64,000 nt of DNA from DATJIG01 sp050260515 (GTDB lineage Bacteria; Pseudomonadota; Alphaproteobacteria; SMXQ01). A program made the translations under genes and the position numbers. The stretch lies in the NCBI GenBank assembly GCA_050260515.1, contig JBLNCI010000048.1, positions 73,113 through 137,112 on the forward strand, given 5' to 3'. The number at the start of each line of letters is the position of its first letter. Positions within the stretch are counted from its first letter, which is position 1. Shown in pieces: positions 35,202 through 43,765 of the stretch. Under the pieces are notes generated by a model. The model worked only from the letters and a program-made list of their open reading frames with translations. It made no database searches and was not told the origin of the DNA.

Positions 35202-35771
35202 TTAGCTGATGGTGTTGAGGCTGCCGAGCCGCGGGCGGTACATCGCCCGGTGGTAGACCTGCCGCGGCACGATGGTGTCGGGCAGGAACCATGGCGCGAA
35301 GTTGTAGACGGCTTCCGCGATGATCACGGTCTCGCCGTCGCGCACGACGAAGCCGGGCGGCAGCGTCGGCGGCTGGCCCGGGGTGCCGATGTGGCTGGTG
35401 GCGACGAGGCTGCCGCCGCCGGAGCGTTGCCAGTTGATCGCCGCGGGGTTGCCGTTGCTCGCGCCCACCGACGTCACGATGACGATGCCGGGCACGGTCG
35501 AGAACGGCTCGAGGATGATGGCGACCGACTGGAAGATGTCGTTCATCTGCGCCGCCGTGATGGTCTGGCCCTGGGCGACCATGTCGCCGATGCTCGCGCT
35601 GGTGCGGTCGAGCTTCTGCTGGAGCAGCGACAGGCGCGCGACGTCGACGCCCGCGAGCAACAGCATGATGAGAATCGGCGCCGTGGCCGCGAATTCGGCG
35701 AGGGTGGCGCCGTCGCGATCTTGCGCGAAGCGGAGGAGCTGGCGGCGAAGGCGGGCAAGCATGGCGCGCAC
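35202..35771 (-). CDS. TadE/TadG-like pseudopilin or pilus-assembly protein
   Basis: A 189-residue protein with a positively charged N-terminus, DGATLAEFAATAPIL and one transmembrane helix (about 24-44), the TadE/G hallmark where the Glu lies at the start of the hydrophobic segment. The remainder is a periplasmic domain. GTG 35771 directly follows the stop of the upstream gene (TGAGTG), so the pair is co-translated. No other tad or flp genes are in the window, and its assembly machinery must be elsewhere. Confidence 0.82.
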   Translation of the reverse strand: MRAMLARLRRQLLRFAQDRDGATLAEFAATAPILIMLLLAGVDVARLSLLQQKLDRTSASIGDMVAQGQTITAAQMNDIFQSVAIILEPFSTVPGIVIVTSVGASNGNPAAINWQRSGGGSLVATSHIGTPGQPPTLPPGFVVRDGETVIIAEAVYNFAPWFLPDTIVPRQVYHRAMYRPRLGSLNTIS

Positions 35772-36380
35772 TCAGTTGAACGGCTCGTTGCGCACCGCCG
35801 TGCCGGCGGTCAGGCGGATGGTGCCGTCGGCGCTGACGAACGGCAGCAGGATTGGCGTCAGCACGTGCCAGTTGACGGTCACCTCGTACACCACCACCTG
35901 CCCCGCGCCGCCGGCGCCCGACGCCGCCATGTCGGCGTCCCAACGGCCGTTGCCGTTGATGTCGGTGAACGGCTCGCCGACGTCGTACTGGCCGTTGTGG
36001 TTGGTGTCGGTGTAGGGCTCGGGCTGGCCGACGTTGGAGAACGACGAGTAGACGCGGGTGCTGACGTCGTTCGGGGTCACCAGATAGAGGCCCATCAGCC
36101 GGTCGTTGATGATGTCGATGATCTTCTGCTCGCGGGTCTCGGTCGCCGGCGTGAATCCGGTGAGCGCGAAGCGCGACGCGTCGCGCAGCCCGCCTTCGAG
36201 GGCGGAGTTCACGAACAGAATGATGCCGAAGTCGAGGATGCCGCCGAGCAGCGTCGCCAGCAGCGATCCGGCGAGCGCGAACTCCACGGCGCTGCCGCCG
36301 CCGTCAGCGCGCGCGAGATCTTTCGCGGCGGAGCGGATCCGGCGTGGCAGCAGGGCGCGTCGGAGGCGTCGGAAGGGCAT
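35772..36380 (-). CDS. TadE-like protein with Ca-binding-type loops
   Basis: A 202-residue TadE-like protein: a basic N-terminus, GGSAVEFALAGSLLATLLGG with a single transmembrane helix (about 31-55), and then an extracytoplasmic domain. At about 126-149 two acidic loops (DTNHNGQYDVGE and DINGNGRWDAD) look like EF-hand or dockerin-type calcium sites, unusual for a TadE protein. It is immediately upstream of the second Tad-like gene. It is probably a minor pilus or secretion-associated component. Confidence 0.8.
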   Translation of the reverse strand: MPFRRLRRALLPRRIRSAAKDLARADGGGSAVEFALAGSLLATLLGGILDFGIILFVNSALEGGLRDASRFALTGFTPATETREQKIIDIINDRLMGLYLVTPNDVSTRVYSSFSNVGQPEPYTDTNHNGQYDVGEPFTDINGNGRWDADMAASGAGGAGQVVVYEVTVNWHVLTPILLPFVSADGTIRLTAGTAVRNEPFN

Positions 36381-36548
36381 CGCGGCACCAGGTTGCGGTG
36401 CGCCGTTATCGCGCCCGCGCCGTTAACGCCGCGTTAGGGATGTCGGGAATGCGCGACGAATTCGCCGCGTTTTCCCGCGCCGCCCGCGACTTGCGGCGTG
36501 GCCGCAGTTCCTGTTGCGCCCACGCGGCGGCAACCCTAGGGTCTCGCC

Positions 36549-37640
36549 ATGAGCGTTAACCTCAAGCTGTGTCGCCGGACGTTCCTGAAGCTGGGAGCCG
36601 GATTCGCGCTGACGGCCGGCTTGCCGCGTGCCCATGCCGAGCCGGCGGCGCCTGATCCGGTGCCGTTCGGTCCCCCGCCGCAGTTCGACCTCGTCGGCGA
36701 CATGCTCGGGACGACGCTCACCTATCGCACGCGTCAGGAAGAGACGCTGCTCGACGTCGCGCGCGCCTTCAACCTCGGATACGTCGAGATGATCAACGCC
36801 AATCGCGGCGTCGATCACTGGCTGCCGGGCCACGACACGCCGGTGACGCTGCCGATCGGCCATCTGCTGCCCGACGCGCCGCGCCGCGGGATCGTCATCA
36901 ACCTCGCCGACCTCCGCCTCTACTACTTCATGGCCGACGGCCGCACGTTCAGCTTCGCCGTCGGCAGCGGCCGCGAGGGCTACCGCAGCCCGCGCGGCAC
37001 CACGACCGTGGTCCGCAAGGTCGAGAACCCGACCTGGTATCCGACGCCCGGCGAGCGCCGCGACAACCCCGATCTGCCGACCGCGGTTCCGCCGGGACCC
37101 GACAATCCGCTCGGCAGTCACGGCATCTATCTCGGCTGGTCGGGCTACATCATCCACGGCACCAACAATCCATGGGGAGTCGGGCGTCAGATCAGCCGCG
37201 GCTGCATCCACTGCTATCCCGAGGGCATCGCGATGCTGTACCCGCTGGTGCCGATCGGGACGCCGGTGCGGGTCGTCAACCAGACGGTGAAACTCGGATG
37301 GTCGACCGGCCGCCTCTGGCTCGAGGTCTCACCGACCCAGGACGAGATCGACAAGATCGAGGTCGGCGATCCGGTGACGTTCGAGCCGATCCCGGAGCTC
37401 GAGGCGATGGTGCTGAAGGCCGCGGGCGACGCGGCCCATGTCGTCGATTGGAACGTCGTCCGCAAGACCGCCGCCGAAAGGTCGGGCGTGCCGATCGCGC
37501 TCACGCCGGTGATCGCCGACCGGGTCGAGCCCGGCGCGAAGACCGCGGACGCGAAACCGTCACCTGCAGGCGGACCTGCGGCGCGGTCCCCCGGTCGCGC
37601 TGCGGCGACCCCGGCGGCGCAGCCGTCGGGGCTCTACTAG
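36549..37640 (+). CDS. Tat-exported L,D-transpeptidase (YkuD) with LysM-like domain
   Basis: A 363-residue periplasmic L,D-transpeptidase, which makes 3-3 cross-links or attaches proteins to peptidoglycan. A Tat-like signal (CRRTFLKLGAGFALTAG, about 8-24) comes first, then a LysM-like region (about 58-105), the YkuD domain (about 113-255) with HGTN (203-206) and SRGCIH (216-221, catalytic C219), and a Pro/Ala-rich tail. A second Cys follows at 222 (CIHCYPEG), where family members usually have CIRLYPEG. It is alone, flanked by a Tad pair and a small lipoprotein. Confidence 0.92.
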   Translation: MSVNLKLCRRTFLKLGAGFALTAGLPRAHAEPAAPDPVPFGPPPQFDLVGDMLGTTLTYRTRQEETLLDVARAFNLGYVEMINANRGVDHWLPGHDTPVTLPIGHLLPDAPRRGIVINLADLRLYYFMADGRTFSFAVGSGREGYRSPRGTTTVVRKVENPTWYPTPGERRDNPDLPTAVPPGPDNPLGSHGIYLGWSGYIIHGTNNPWGVGRQISRGCIHCYPEGIAMLYPLVPIGTPVRVVNQTVKLGWSTGRLWLEVSPTQDEIDKIEVGDPVTFEPIPELEAMVLKAAGDAAHVVDWNVVRKTAAERSGVPIALTPVIADRVEPGAKTADAKPSPAGGPAARSPGRAAATPAAQPSGLY

Positions 37641-37660
37641 CGACATGGGGACGGACAACG

Positions 37661-37690
37661 AAAAAGGGCGGGTCCTCGCGGACCCGCCCC
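37661..37690 (-). terminator. Rho-independent terminator of the small lipoprotein gene
   Basis: On the minus strand a perfect 10-bp stem (37680-37689 with 37666-37675, loop GCGA) is followed by TTTTT. It lies 21 nt after the stop of the small lipoprotein gene at 37711. Confidence 0.9.
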
Positions 37691-37710
37691 GTTCGCGTCG
37701 GGCAACGGCG

Positions 37711-37977
37711 TCACTTCGTCCGCGTGGTGCGGCTGAACGCGCGATCGACCTTCTGGTTGGCCTCGGCGGCATCGGCCTGCGCCTTCTGCGCGGCGGCCTT
37801 GGCCTCGTTCGCGGCCTGCTGAGCCTGATTGGCCGACTGCTGCGCCTGCCGCGCGGCGTCGCGCGCCTCGGTGATGGACGCGCGATCCTCGGCGCTCAGG
37901 CTGGTGCAGCCGGCGGCGAGCGCGAGCGGCAGCGCGACGAGGGCGAGCTTGGCCCAGCGAACGGTATGACGGGTCAT
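37711..37977 (-). CDS. small Lpp-like alanine-zipper lipoprotein
   Basis: An 88-residue lipoprotein: signal and lipobox (LAAGC, Cys at about 24), then a continuous helix rich in Ala/Gln with hydrophobic heptads (about 32-78), as in Lpp/OprI-type trimeric outer-membrane lipoproteins. It ends in basic residues (SRTTRTK), and a C-terminal Lys could be the site for covalent attachment to peptidoglycan by an L,D-transpeptidase such as the one encoded 70 nt away. GGAG upstream of ATG 37977 supports the start. Confidence 0.85.
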   Translation of the reverse strand: MTRHTVRWAKLALVALPLALAAGCTSLSAEDRASITEARDAARQAQQSANQAQQAANEAKAAAQKAQADAAEANQKVDRAFSRTTRTK

Positions 37978-38184
37978 CGTTGTCTCCTTCGAGTAGTGCC
38001 CCCGAGAAGGAGGCAAAGGGTTTTAGCGACCGAGACATTAACGGCCGGCAAATATCGCCCGGCATTGACCAGGGTCAAGACGGAACAGCCATCGCCCCCG
38101 CCCCGTCCGTACGCTTCCGTACACCCGAACGCGGCTGTTCGCGCCTGCTTTGCCGCCGCCCGGACGCCACTTAGAGTGCTGGCC

Positions 38185-39882
38185 ATGCGTATGTTCCACC
38201 TCGTCACCCTCACGCTGTGGCTGGTCTGCCCTTTCGCCTGCGGCACGGCGTCCGCGGCGCCGCGCGAGGACCTCGTCATCGGCATGACGCAGTACCCGTC
38301 GACGCTGCACCCGGGCATCGAGACGATGCTCGCCAAGACGTACGTGATCCGCGTTGCCCATCGGCCGTTCACGACCTACGACGCCGACTGGAAGCTGATC
38401 TGCATGCTGTGCGTCGAGGTGCCGACGTTCGAGAACGGGCTCGCGAAGCGCGAGCCGCTCGCCGAGGACAAGGGGCACGGCAAGGAGGGCGTGGCGGTCA
38501 CCTACACCATCCGCCCCGACGCGCGCTGGGGCGACGGCGTTCCGGTGACCAGCGCCGACGTGGCGTTCACGTGGGAGGTCGGGAGGAATCCGCAGTCGGC
38601 GGTGGCCAACGGCGAGCTCTATCGCCGGATCCTGTCGATCGACGTACACGACGACAAGACGTTCACGCTGCACGTCGACCGCGTGACGTTCGACTACAAC
38701 GCGATCAACGACTTCGAGCTGCTCCCGGAGCACCTGGAGCGCGACCGCTTCAGCGATCCCGCGCGCTACCGCACGCGCACGCTGTACGACGCGGACAGCA
38801 CCAACCCCGGACTGTGGTTCGGTCCCTATCGGCTCGTCGACAAGGAACCGGGCGCGCAGATCGTGTTCGAGCGCAACCCCACGTGGTGGGGTCCCTCCGC
38901 GGCGTTCCGGCGCGTGATCTTCCGCGTCATCGAGAACACGGCAGCGCTCGAGGCCAACCTGCTGTCGGGCTCGATCGACATGATCGCCGGCGAAGGCATG
39001 GGGCTCGGAATCGATCAGGCCATCGCCTTCGAGAGGCGACATGGTCATCAGTTCGACATCAGCTACAAGCCGGGGCTCGTGTACGAGCACCTCGACCTCA
39101 ACATCGACAACCCGGTGCTCGCCGATAGGCGCATCCGCCATGCGCTGCTGCTCGCGCTCGATCGCGACGTCATCAACGCCCAGGTTTACGGGGGCCAGCA
39201 GCCGCCGGCGCCGACCTTCGTCAGCCCGCTCGACTGGGTCTACGACCCGGACATCCCGGCCACCAGGCAGGATCGCGCGGCCGCCGGCCGCCTGCTCGAC
39301 GAGGCGGGCTGGCGGATGGGTCCGGACGGCGTGCGCGTCAACGACAAGGGCGAACGCCTGTCGCTCGACCTGATGACCACCGCCGGCAACCGCTCGCGCG
39401 AGCTCGTGCAGCAGGTGCTGCAGGCGCAGTGGAAGAACGCCGGCATCGAGACCCGCATCCGCAACCAGCCGGCGCGGGTCCTGTTCGGCGACACGCTGAT
39501 CAAGCGGCGGTTCCAGGGTCTCGCCATGTTCGCCTGGATGTCGGCGCCGGAAAGCGTGCCGCGGTCGATCCTGCACTCCGACGAGATCCCGTCCTCGGCC
39601 AACGGCTTTTCCGGCGAGAACTTCGTCGGCTTCCGCGACCCCAAGGTCGATGCGCTCCTCGACCGGATCGAGACGACCATCGATCCCGAGGCGCGCAAGG
39701 CGCTGTGGTTCGAGCTGCAGCGCATCTATGCCGACGAGCTGCCCGCGATCCCGCTGTTTTTCCGCGCCGACACGTTCATCCTGCCGAAGTGGCTCAAGGG
39801 CGTGGTCCCGACCGGCCACCAGGAACCGACCACGGCGTGGATCGAGGATTGGCGAATCGAGACGGAGCGCGCGGCGAAATGA
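38185..39882 (+). CDS. oligopeptide/dipeptide ABC transporter substrate-binding protein
   Basis: A 565-residue periplasmic solute-binding protein of the DppA/OppA cluster (SBP_bac_5). A signal peptide (about 1-25) is followed by the typical LVIGMTQYPSTLHPG, the DARWGDGVPVTSADVAFT segment and the two-lobe fold. ATG 38191 is an alternative start. It overlaps the first ATPase gene by 4 nt. The ligand may be a peptide, a peptide-like compound or a nickel/opine-type solute; sequence alone does not decide. Confidence 0.93.
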   Translation: MRMFHLVTLTLWLVCPFACGTASAAPREDLVIGMTQYPSTLHPGIETMLAKTYVIRVAHRPFTTYDADWKLICMLCVEVPTFENGLAKREPLAEDKGHGKEGVAVTYTIRPDARWGDGVPVTSADVAFTWEVGRNPQSAVANGELYRRILSIDVHDDKTFTLHVDRVTFDYNAINDFELLPEHLERDRFSDPARYRTRTLYDADSTNPGLWFGPYRLVDKEPGAQIVFERNPTWWGPSAAFRRVIFRVIENTAALEANLLSGSIDMIAGEGMGLGIDQAIAFERRHGHQFDISYKPGLVYEHLDLNIDNPVLADRRIRHALLLALDRDVINAQVYGGQQPPAPTFVSPLDWVYDPDIPATRQDRAAAGRLLDEAGWRMGPDGVRVNDKGERLSLDLMTTAGNRSRELVQQVLQAQWKNAGIETRIRNQPARVLFGDTLIKRRFQGLAMFAWMSAPESVPRSILHSDEIPSSANGFSGENFVGFRDPKVDALLDRIETTIDPEARKALWFELQRIYADELPAIPLFFRADTFILPKWLKGVVPTGHQEPTTAWIEDWRIETERAAK

Positions 39883-40673
39883 CCGAGCCGCTGCTGACCG
39901 TCGACAACCTCAGCGTGCGGTTCGGGAACACCCGCGCGGTCGATCGCGTGTCGTTCACGCTCGACCGCGGCCGAACCCTCGGGCTGGTCGGCGAGTCGGG
40001 TTCCGGCAAGAGCACGGTCGCCGCCGCCCTGCTCCGGCTGTTGCCGCCGGCGGCGCAGGTCGACTCGGGTCGTATCGTCTTCGACGGCGTCGACATCGCC
40101 GGCGCGCCGGAGCGGACACTCGAAACGCTGCGCGGACGCCGGATCGCGATGATCTTCCAGGAACCGACGGCGGCGCTCGATCCGGTGATGACCGTGGGCG
40201 ACCAGGTCGCGGAGCCGTTCGTTATCCACGAGAAGCGGTCGTGGGCAGCAGCGCGCAGCGAGGCCCGTCGTCTGCTCGAACGCGTCGGCATCCCCGCCGA
40301 GCGCGTCGGGAGCTATCCGTTCCAGCTCTCCGGAGGGCAGCGCCAACGGGCGATGATTGCCGCCGCGATCGCTCTCAAGCCCGCGCTGCTCGTCGCCGAC
40401 GAGCCGACGACGGCGCTCGACGTCACGGTGCAGAAGGGAATCCTCGACCTCCTGCGCGAGCTGCGGGAAGAAATCGGCATGGCGATGGTGTTCATCAGCC
40501 ACGACCTCGCGGTGGTATCGATGATGGCCGATACGATCGCGGTCATGCGGGAGGGTGCCATCGTCGAAGCCGGCGGCGTCGACGCCGTGCTCGGACGCCC
40601 GCGACATCCGTATACCGTCGCGCTTCTCGATGCGGCGCACACCCGCGTCGCGCATCCCGCAGGTGAGCCGTGA
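39879..40673 (+). CDS. oligopeptide-type ABC transporter ATPase (DppD-like)
   Basis: A 264-residue ATP-binding subunit with Walker A GESGSGKST, Q-loop FQEPTAALDP, signature LSGGQRQR and Walker B LLVADEP. It lacks most of the C-terminal extension usual in DppD/OppD (about 320-330 residues), ending soon after RHPYTVALLDAAH. It overlaps the receptor gene (ATGA) and the second ATPase gene (GTGA), so the five genes are one coupled operon. Confidence 0.93.
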   Translation: MTEPLLTVDNLSVRFGNTRAVDRVSFTLDRGRTLGLVGESGSGKSTVAAALLRLLPPAAQVDSGRIVFDGVDIAGAPERTLETLRGRRIAMIFQEPTAALDPVMTVGDQVAEPFVIHEKRSWAAARSEARRLLERVGIPAERVGSYPFQLSGGQRQRAMIAAAIALKPALLVADEPTTALDVTVQKGILDLLRELREEIGMAMVFISHDLAVVSMMADTIAVMREGAIVEAGGVDAVLGRPRHPYTVALLDAAHTRVAHPAGEP

Positions 40674-41479
40674 CGACGCGGGCGCTGCTGGCTGCCGATA
40701 AAGTCACCAAGCGCTTCCGTGCTACGGGCCCGGGCGCGCAAACGGTGACGGCGCTCGATGGTGTCAGCCTCGAGCTGCGTCACGGAGAAACCCTCGCCGT
40801 CGTCGGCGAATCAGGATCGGGGAAGTCGACGCTGGCGCGCATCATGCTCGACCTGCTGCGTCCGGACGACGGGCGCGTGCTGTTCGACGGCAAGGACGTC
40901 GCATCGCTGCGCGGTCGCGACCGCATGCAGTTCCGTCGCGCGGCGCAGATCGTGTTCCAGGACCCCTTCAGCTCGTTGAACCCGCGCCTCTCGGTCGGCA
41001 CCATCGTCGGCGAGCCGCTGGCGATCCACAGTATCGGCGATCGCGCCGAGCGTCGGCGCCGTGTCGCGGCGGCCCTCGAAGCCGTGGGGCTGTCGGCATC
41101 CGACGCCGCCCGCGCGCCGCACGCGTTCTCCGGAGGGCAACGGCAGCGCATCGCCATCGCCCGCGCGCTGATCCTGGAGCCGCAAGCGGTGCTGCTCGAC
41201 GAGCCGCTCTCGGCTCTGGACGTCACGATCCAGCGGCAGATCCTCACTCTGTTGGCGGAGATCAAGCAGCGACGGAAGCTCACGTATCTGTTCATCACCC
41301 ACGACCTGGGCGTGGCGCGGGCGATCGCCGATCGGATCGCCGTGATGCACCGCGGGCGGATCGTCGAACTCGGTCCAACCGAGTCCGTGTTCACCGCACC
41401 CGAGCAGCGGTACACCCGCGAGCTCATCGCGGCGGTGCCCGTGCTCGGCGGGCCCCTCCGCATCGGAGCCCCGCAATGA
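40670..41479 (+). CDS. oligopeptide-type ABC transporter ATPase (DppF-like)
   Basis: A 269-residue ATPase partner with GESGSGKST, FQDPFSSLNPRLSVG, FSGGQRQRIAIARAL and LLDEPLSALD. It starts at GTG 40670, overlapping its neighbour by 4 nt. Like the first ATPase it is shorter than the usual DppF, lacking the C-terminal extension. The two nucleotide-binding subunits form the heterodimeric engine of the importer. Confidence 0.93.
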   Translation: MTTRALLAADKVTKRFRATGPGAQTVTALDGVSLELRHGETLAVVGESGSGKSTLARIMLDLLRPDDGRVLFDGKDVASLRGRDRMQFRRAAQIVFQDPFSSLNPRLSVGTIVGEPLAIHSIGDRAERRRRVAAALEAVGLSASDAARAPHAFSGGQRQRIAIARALILEPQAVLLDEPLSALDVTIQRQILTLLAEIKQRRKLTYLFITHDLGVARAIADRIAVMHRGRIVELGPTESVFTAPEQRYTRELIAAVPVLGGPLRIGAPQ

Positions 41480-42447
41480 GATACGGCGGCCTCCGCTTCG
41501 TTGTATCGCGGCTGGTGCAGACCGTCATCGTGTTGCTTGCGATGTCGTTCGCCGTCTATCTGCTGATCGGGCTCATGCCCGGCGATCCGATCGACCTCAT
41601 GATCGCCGGCGATCCGCGGCTCACGCCCGAGGACGCCGCGCGGCTGCGCGCCGTCTACGGCCTCGATCAGCCGCTGTGGTCGCGCTATGTCGCCTGGCTC
41701 GGCAACGCCGTGTCCGGCGACCTCGGCGCCTCGCGCCTGTTCGCGCGACCGGTGCTGGAGGTGATGGGGCCGTTTTTCATGAACACCTGCGTCCTGATGG
41801 GCCTGAGCTTCGCCCTGTCGGTGGTGATCGCCGTGCCGCTCGGCGTGTGGGCGGCGAAGCGCCCGGGGTCCCTGCTCGATCGCGCCATCAATGCATTTGC
41901 GTTCACCGGCATTTCGATGCCGGTGTTCTGGCTCGGGCTGATGCTCATCATCCTGTTCTCGGTCGTGCTGAGCTGGCTGCCCGCGTCCGGGACCGGACGC
42001 GGCGGCGACGGCCTGTTCGATGCCGTGCGTCACCTGATGTTGCCGGTGATCACGCTCACCATCCACGAGACCGGCGTGCTCCTGCGCTACACGCGGTCCG
42101 CCATGATCGAGACCATGCGCCAGGATTTCATCCGTGCCATCCGCGCCAAGGGCGCCTCGGATCGCTGGGTCATGTGGCGCCACGGGCTGCCGAACGCGAT
42201 GCTTCCCGTCGTCACCGTGATCGCGCTGTCGTTCGGTCAGCTTTTCTCGGGCGCTCTCGTGACCGAAACGATCTTCGCCTACCCCGGGATGGGGCGCATG
42301 ATCTACGACTCGGTGATGGGCAACGACTTCAACCTGGCGCTGGTCGGACTCCTGCTCGCGACTGCGCTCACCCTCGCCGCCAATCTCGCCGCCGACCTGC
42401 TGTACGCGTGGCTCGATCCGCGCATCCGCCTCGGAGACAGCGCATGA
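41476..42447 (+). CDS. oligopeptide-type ABC transporter permease (DppB-like)
   Basis: A 323-residue inner-membrane permease with six predicted helices and the BPD_transp_1 coupling segment (IRAKGASDRWVMWRHGLPNA). A large periplasmic segment follows helix 1, as in DppB/OppB. It overlaps the upstream ATPase gene by 4 nt. The gene order (receptor, two ATPases, two permeases) differs from the common receptor-permease-permease-ATPase-ATPase layout. Confidence 0.94.
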   Translation: MRYGGLRFVVSRLVQTVIVLLAMSFAVYLLIGLMPGDPIDLMIAGDPRLTPEDAARLRAVYGLDQPLWSRYVAWLGNAVSGDLGASRLFARPVLEVMGPFFMNTCVLMGLSFALSVVIAVPLGVWAAKRPGSLLDRAINAFAFTGISMPVFWLGLMLIILFSVVLSWLPASGTGRGGDGLFDAVRHLMLPVITLTIHETGVLLRYTRSAMIETMRQDFIRAIRAKGASDRWVMWRHGLPNAMLPVVTVIALSFGQLFSGALVTETIFAYPGMGRMIYDSVMGNDFNLALVGLLLATALTLAANLAADLLYAWLDPRIRLGDSA

Positions 42448-43334
42448 GCACGCTCCTCCGTCGCTTCACGAACCAGCGTTCCGCCGTCGCCGCGCTCGCG
42501 TTCCTCGTCCTGCTCGCGGCCCTTGCACTCTGCGCGCCGCTCGTCGCGCGCGTCCTCGGCGCCGACATGACCGGCGTCGACCTGTACCATCGCTTCGACG
42601 GGCCGTCGCTCGCACACCCGCTCGGCACCGACGAGCTTGGCCGCGACGTGCTCGTCCGTCTGCTCTACGGCGCGCAGGTGTCCCTCGCCGTCGGAGTGAT
42701 CGGCGCATTGGCAGCATCCGTCGTCGGGACCCTGGTCGGCCTCGCGGCAGGTCTCGCCGGTGGCCGGTTGGACGCCTTCCTGATGCGCTTCACCGATGGT
42801 GTCATCGCGCTACCCCTGCTGCCGCTGCTGATCGTTCTGGCCGCGGCCGACCCGGCAAAGATCGGTCTCTCCGCGAGCTTCGCCCGCGCGAGCGAGGGCG
42901 GCCTGCTGCGCATCAGCATCATCGTCGCGCTGGTCGGCTGGACGACCGTCGCTCGGCTGGTGCGCGGTGCGGCCCTGACATTGCGCGAGCGCGAGTACGT
43001 GCTGGCGGCCGTCGCGCTCGGTGCCTCACGCGTGCGCATTGCGTTTGTCCACATCCTCCCGAACGCCGCGGGACCGATCGTCGCAGCCACCGCCCTCGCC
43101 GTGGGCAACGTCATCCTTATCGAGTCGGTGCTCAGCTTCCTCGGGCTCGGCATCCAGCCGCCGGCGGCGAGCTGGGGGAACATGCTGACCAACGCGCAGG
43201 AGATGATGCTGTCCGCGCCCGGGCTCGCGCTGTATCCGGGTCTGCTCATCCTCGCGACCGTCGTCGCCTGCAACGTCGCCGGCGACGGCATCGAAGCCGC
43301 CCTGGATCCGCGCGCGGATACCTCGCGCGGCTGA
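42444..43334 (+). CDS. oligopeptide-type ABC transporter permease (DppC-like)
   Basis: A 296-residue second permease, with an N-terminal helix, the HPLGTDELGRDVLVRLLYGA motif of DppC/OppC proteins and the coupling segment VALGASRVRIAFVHILPNAA. It closes the transporter operon and ends 4 nt before the convergent VOC gene. Confidence 0.94.
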   Translation: MSTLLRRFTNQRSAVAALAFLVLLAALALCAPLVARVLGADMTGVDLYHRFDGPSLAHPLGTDELGRDVLVRLLYGAQVSLAVGVIGALAASVVGTLVGLAAGLAGGRLDAFLMRFTDGVIALPLLPLLIVLAAADPAKIGLSASFARASEGGLLRISIIVALVGWTTVARLVRGAALTLREREYVLAAVALGASRVRIAFVHILPNAAGPIVAATALAVGNVILIESVLSFLGLGIQPPAASWGNMLTNAQEMMLSAPGLALYPGLLILATVVACNVAGDGIEAALDPRADTSRG

Positions 43335-43338
43335 CGCT

Positions 43339-43743
43339 TCACGGCGCCACGTAGACCATCCACGAAACGCCGAAGCGGTCGGCGACCATGCCGAAAGACG
43401 GCGAGAAGAATGTCTTAGTCAGCGGCATCTGCACCTCGCCACCGTCGGTGAGCGCGTTGAAGAGCCGCTTGGCCTCCGCTTCGTTTGCCACGGTCAGCGA
43501 CAGCGAGAAGCCGTCGAACGTGGGCCTTCCCCGGCAACGCCCGTCGGACGCCATGATCGTGGTGTCGCCGATGCGGAGACTCGCGTGCATCACCTTGTCG
43601 CCGGCGTTCGGCGGCGACATGCCGGGGTCGGGATTGTCCTTGAAGTGCATCAGCGCGAGGAGCTCGGCGCCGACGGTGCGACGGTAGTACTCCATCGCCT
43701 CCTCGCAGCGGCCATCGAAGAACAGATACGGCTGAACCTGCAT
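43339..43743 (-). CDS. PhnB-like VOC family protein
   Basis: A 134-residue VOC-fold protein of the PhnB/DUF1428-3-demethylubiquinone-like type: MQVQPYLFFDGRCEEAMEYY, MHASLRIGDTTIMASD, and the ending FGMVADRFGVSWMVYV. The start at ATG 43743 is chosen because GGGAGG lies about 7 nt upstream; the ATG 6 nt earlier would touch that site. The function of this group is uncertain. Confidence 0.88.
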   Translation of the reverse strand: MQVQPYLFFDGRCEEAMEYYRRTVGAELLALMHFKDNPDPGMSPPNAGDKVMHASLRIGDTTIMASDGRCRGRPTFDGFSLSLTVANEAEAKRLFNALTDGGEVQMPLTKTFFSPSFGMVADRFGVSWMVYVAP

Positions 43744-43765
43744 GGCCATCCTCCCGTGTTGACGT

